This document shows, one piece after another, positions 6,206 through 7,726 of a stretch of DNA of 7,726 nucleotides. Source of the DNA: Lachnospiraceae bacterium (GTDB lineage: Bacteria > Bacillota_A > Clostridia > Lachnospirales > Lachnospiraceae); contig JAFZKM010000294.1 in NCBI GenBank assembly GCA_017553665.1, positions 1-7,726 of the forward strand. The letters are read 5' to 3'. Made by a program: the position numbers and the translations under genes. How positions within the stretch are numbered: the first letter of the stretch is position 1; each line of letters starts with the position of its first letter. The notes under the pieces were generated by a model that had not been told where the DNA came from, made no database searches, and worked only from the letters and a program-made list of their open reading frames with translations.

Positions 6206-7140
6206 TGGCTAAGAAAAAACAGGAGGAATCCGGCGGCGGCGGAGCACCGGCGTGGATGGCGACATTCTCGGACCTGATGAACCTGCTTCTGTGCTTCTTC
6301 GTTCTTCTTTTCGCCATGTCGAGTGTTGACGCGAGCAAGTGGGAAGAGGTCGTGGCCTCGATGACCAGCGCGTTCAGCATATTCAGTTCGGGCAGTACAT
6401 CGATCGGACACGGAACCCTGGTGGGCATCGGTACTTCACAGCTTTCGAACCTCGACGAGTATTATACTTCGATGGGACAGACGGCGCAGGATAACGGCGA
6501 AGAACACCGCGATACATCAAACCAGGGCAATCAGGGCGAGAACCAGGGCGGCGCAAACCAGGATCCCGAATCCGGAGGCAAACAGCAGGATCCTGAATCC
6601 GGAGGCAAACAGCAGGATACCGAAGAGGGCGGAAAGACCCTTCAGGAACAGCTCGCGGCTCTCGGAAAAGAAGAGACGGAAGAGATGCTCGACAGCGTTT
6701 CGGAGCTTACCGAACGCTATAATATAGGCGATCTTCTTGAAGTTTCGATGGACGGAAACGGCACTTACGTGCAGATAACGCTCTCGGGTTCGATGCTTTT
6801 CGAATCGGGAAGCGCTACACTTCAGGATTCATGCCTTCCCCTTCTTTCGAAGGTCGGAGACATACTTAAGGTTTATCCGGACCACAGTATCGAGGTCGTG
6901 GGTCATACGGACAACGTTCCGATGAAGTCATCGGTTTATGCCGATAACGACATACTTTCATCGGCGCGCGCGATCAGCGCGGCACATTATCTTGTGCAGG
7001 AAAAGGGCATTGACGTAAAGAGACTCAGCTGGACCGGGCGAGGCGAGAACGACCCCGTGGCGTCGAATTCGACGGCGGAAGGGCGCGCCCGCAACCGAAG
7101 GATCGAGATCAGGATCTACAATTCATATAATTCGAATTGA
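6205..7140 (+). CDS. motB: Flagellar motor stator protein MotB with extended repeat linker
   Basis: MotB anchors the stator to peptidoglycan and carries the ion-binding aspartate. In this 311-residue protein the single membrane segment is at about 20-41, in WMATFSDLMNLLLCFFVLLF, where Asp23 corresponds to the essential channel aspartate (Asp32 in E. coli). An unusually long Gln/Asn/Gly/Glu-rich linker runs from about 90 to 150 and includes a tandem 9-residue repeat. The OmpA-like peptidoglycan-binding domain follows at about 190-306, with GHTDNVPM at 233-240, SSARAISAAHYLV, and the closing ARNRRIEIRI. The ATG at 6205 lies in a TAATG junction with motA, preceded by AAGGTGG at 6189-6195, so translation is very probably coupled. 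The proteins are expected as a 5:2 MotA:MotB complex in the cell membrane. Confidence 0.96.
   Translation: MAKKKQEESGGGGAPAWMATFSDLMNLLLCFFVLLFAMSSVDASKWEEVVASMTSAFSIFSSGSTSIGHGTLVGIGTSQLSNLDEYYTSMGQTAQDNGEEHRDTSNQGNQGENQGGANQDPESGGKQQDPESGGKQQDTEEGGKTLQEQLAALGKEETEEMLDSVSELTERYNIGDLLEVSMDGNGTYVQITLSGSMLFESGSATLQDSCLPLLSKVGDILKVYPDHSIEVVGHTDNVPMKSSVYADNDILSSARAISAAHYLVQEKGIDVKRLSWTGRGENDPVASNSTAEGRARNRRIEIRIYNSYNSN
6559..6636 (+). repeat. 27-base in-frame tandem repeat in motB linker
   Basis: Units at 6559-6585 and 6586-6612 differ at one base (CCC versus CCT codon) and each encode QDPESGGKQ. A third, degenerate unit at 6613-6636 encodes QDTEEGGK. Just before them, shorter repeats of AACCAGGGC/AATCAGGGC type encode NQG-rich sequence (about 6520-6550). 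The unit length is a multiple of three, so copy-number change would keep the frame. Confidence 0.9.
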
Positions 7141-7177
7141 GGCGAAAGCCTGAAGCGAAGTGAAAGGAGCTTTTGTA

Positions 7178-7693
7178 ATGAAAAAGAACATGCTGGCAGT
7201 GCTTATACTGCTTGTGCTGGTTGTCAATCTGACGCTCACGGCATATATGATCTTTACGGTACTTCCGAACGCGAAGAGGACCGACGAGCTGATCACGAAG
7301 ATCATGCAGATCATCGATCTGGAGCTTGAATCACCGCTTCCGGTTGACATGAACGTTTCCTACGATATCAAGGATGTTGAGAAGATCCAGCTTGAGGATA
7401 TGACCACGAACCTTCAGGTCGGAGACGACGGAAAGACACATTACGCAGTTATCACCGCGAGCCTTACGGTTAACACGAAGGACGAGGACTATAAGGAACT
7501 CGGACCGATGATCGAGGTCATGAAGAGCGATATCAAGTCATTCTTTATTTCCGAGACATCGAAGTATACTTACGAGCAGCTTATTCTCAGCGAGAACAAG
7601 CAGGAAGTCAAGGATAAGATCCTGACAGACATTCAGTCGCTCTTTAACTCCAGGATGGTTGTCGACATAACAGTTGACTATCTGTTCCAATAA
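7178..7693 (+). CDS. fliL: Flagellar basal body-associated protein FliL
   Basis: FliL is a single-pass membrane protein that surrounds or stabilises the stator units at the basal body and affects torque and swarming. The 171-residue product has a short basic start (MKK), one membrane segment at about 5-28, and an extracytoplasmic domain with the FliL fold pattern (HYAVITASLTVN, an internal helical stretch, then the C-terminal strand MVVDITVDYLF). The ATG at 7178 is favoured because AAAGGAG at 7163-7169 stands 8 bases upstream; the in-frame GTG at 7160 precedes that ribosome site and was rejected. The gene starts 37 bases after motB and is probably in the same transcript. Next in the usual order would be fliM, beyond the window edge. 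Confidence 0.92.
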   Translation: MKKNMLAVLILLVLVVNLTLTAYMIFTVLPNAKRTDELITKIMQIIDLELESPLPVDMNVSYDIKDVEKIQLEDMTTNLQVGDDGKTHYAVITASLTVNTKDEDYKELGPMIEVMKSDIKSFFISETSKYTYEQLILSENKQEVKDKILTDIQSLFNSRMVVDITVDYLFQ

Positions 7694-7726
7694 GGTAAAA
7701 TTTAGATAACGGATCGCGAAGCAATC

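Noticed and set aside
7160..7177. GTG start for FliL at 7160
   Set aside because: The AAAGGAG at 7163-7169 lies downstream of it and serves the ATG at 7178.
7694..7726. Start of the next gene (fliM expected)
   Set aside because: No start codon with a ribosome site is visible in the last 33 bases.

Overview
The window is a stretch of a Gram-positive (Firmicutes/Clostridia) flagellar fla/che-type operon, with every recognised gene on the + strand. The order is ylxF/motE-like (5'-truncated), fliK, flgD, a TIGR02530-type flagellar operon gene, flgE, flbD/swrD, motA, motB, fliL. The Bacillus fla/che operon has a similar order, but motA-motB sitting between flbD and fliL is typical of motile Clostridia. 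Strong AGGAGG-type ribosome sites and moderate GC with heavy ATC/GAG/AAG/CTT codon use fit a motile Lachnospiraceae-like bacterium (Butyrivibrio/Roseburia group). That placement is inference, because there is no rRNA or other taxonomic marker here.

Layout. Positions 3-545 hold the end of a coiled-coil/MgtE_N-like protein. It is followed at once by a very clear intrinsic terminator (551-593) and then a sigma-28/SigD-like promoter (TAAT, 16 bases, GCCGATAT; 624-651). Positions 710-3430 carry the hook-assembly group: hook-length ruler FliK, hook cap FlgD and a small conserved operon protein. A 117-base gap with a branched inverted-repeat structure precedes flgE (3548-4984), the hook subunit. A 134-base gap with two hairpins that lack U-tracts separates flgE from the small flbD/swrD gene (5119-5316). 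A 97-base AT-rich gap leads to motA (TTG start), which overlaps motB by one base. fliL follows, and the window ends just after it, where fliM would be expected.

How they work together. FlgD caps the growing hook, FlgE polymerises into it, and FliK measures it and switches export specificity. MotA and MotB form the proton-driven (or Na+-driven) stator, FliL tunes the stator at the basal body, and FlbD/SwrD is associated with motor power. The protein content is conventional. The points worth a second look are mostly in the regulation: a terminator and SigD-type promoter that would place hook and stator genes in a separate transcription unit, two structured intergenic regions flanking flgE, a repeat-expanded MotB linker, and five cysteines in the secreted hook protein. 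I found no mobile element, CRISPR array, tRNA or rRNA.
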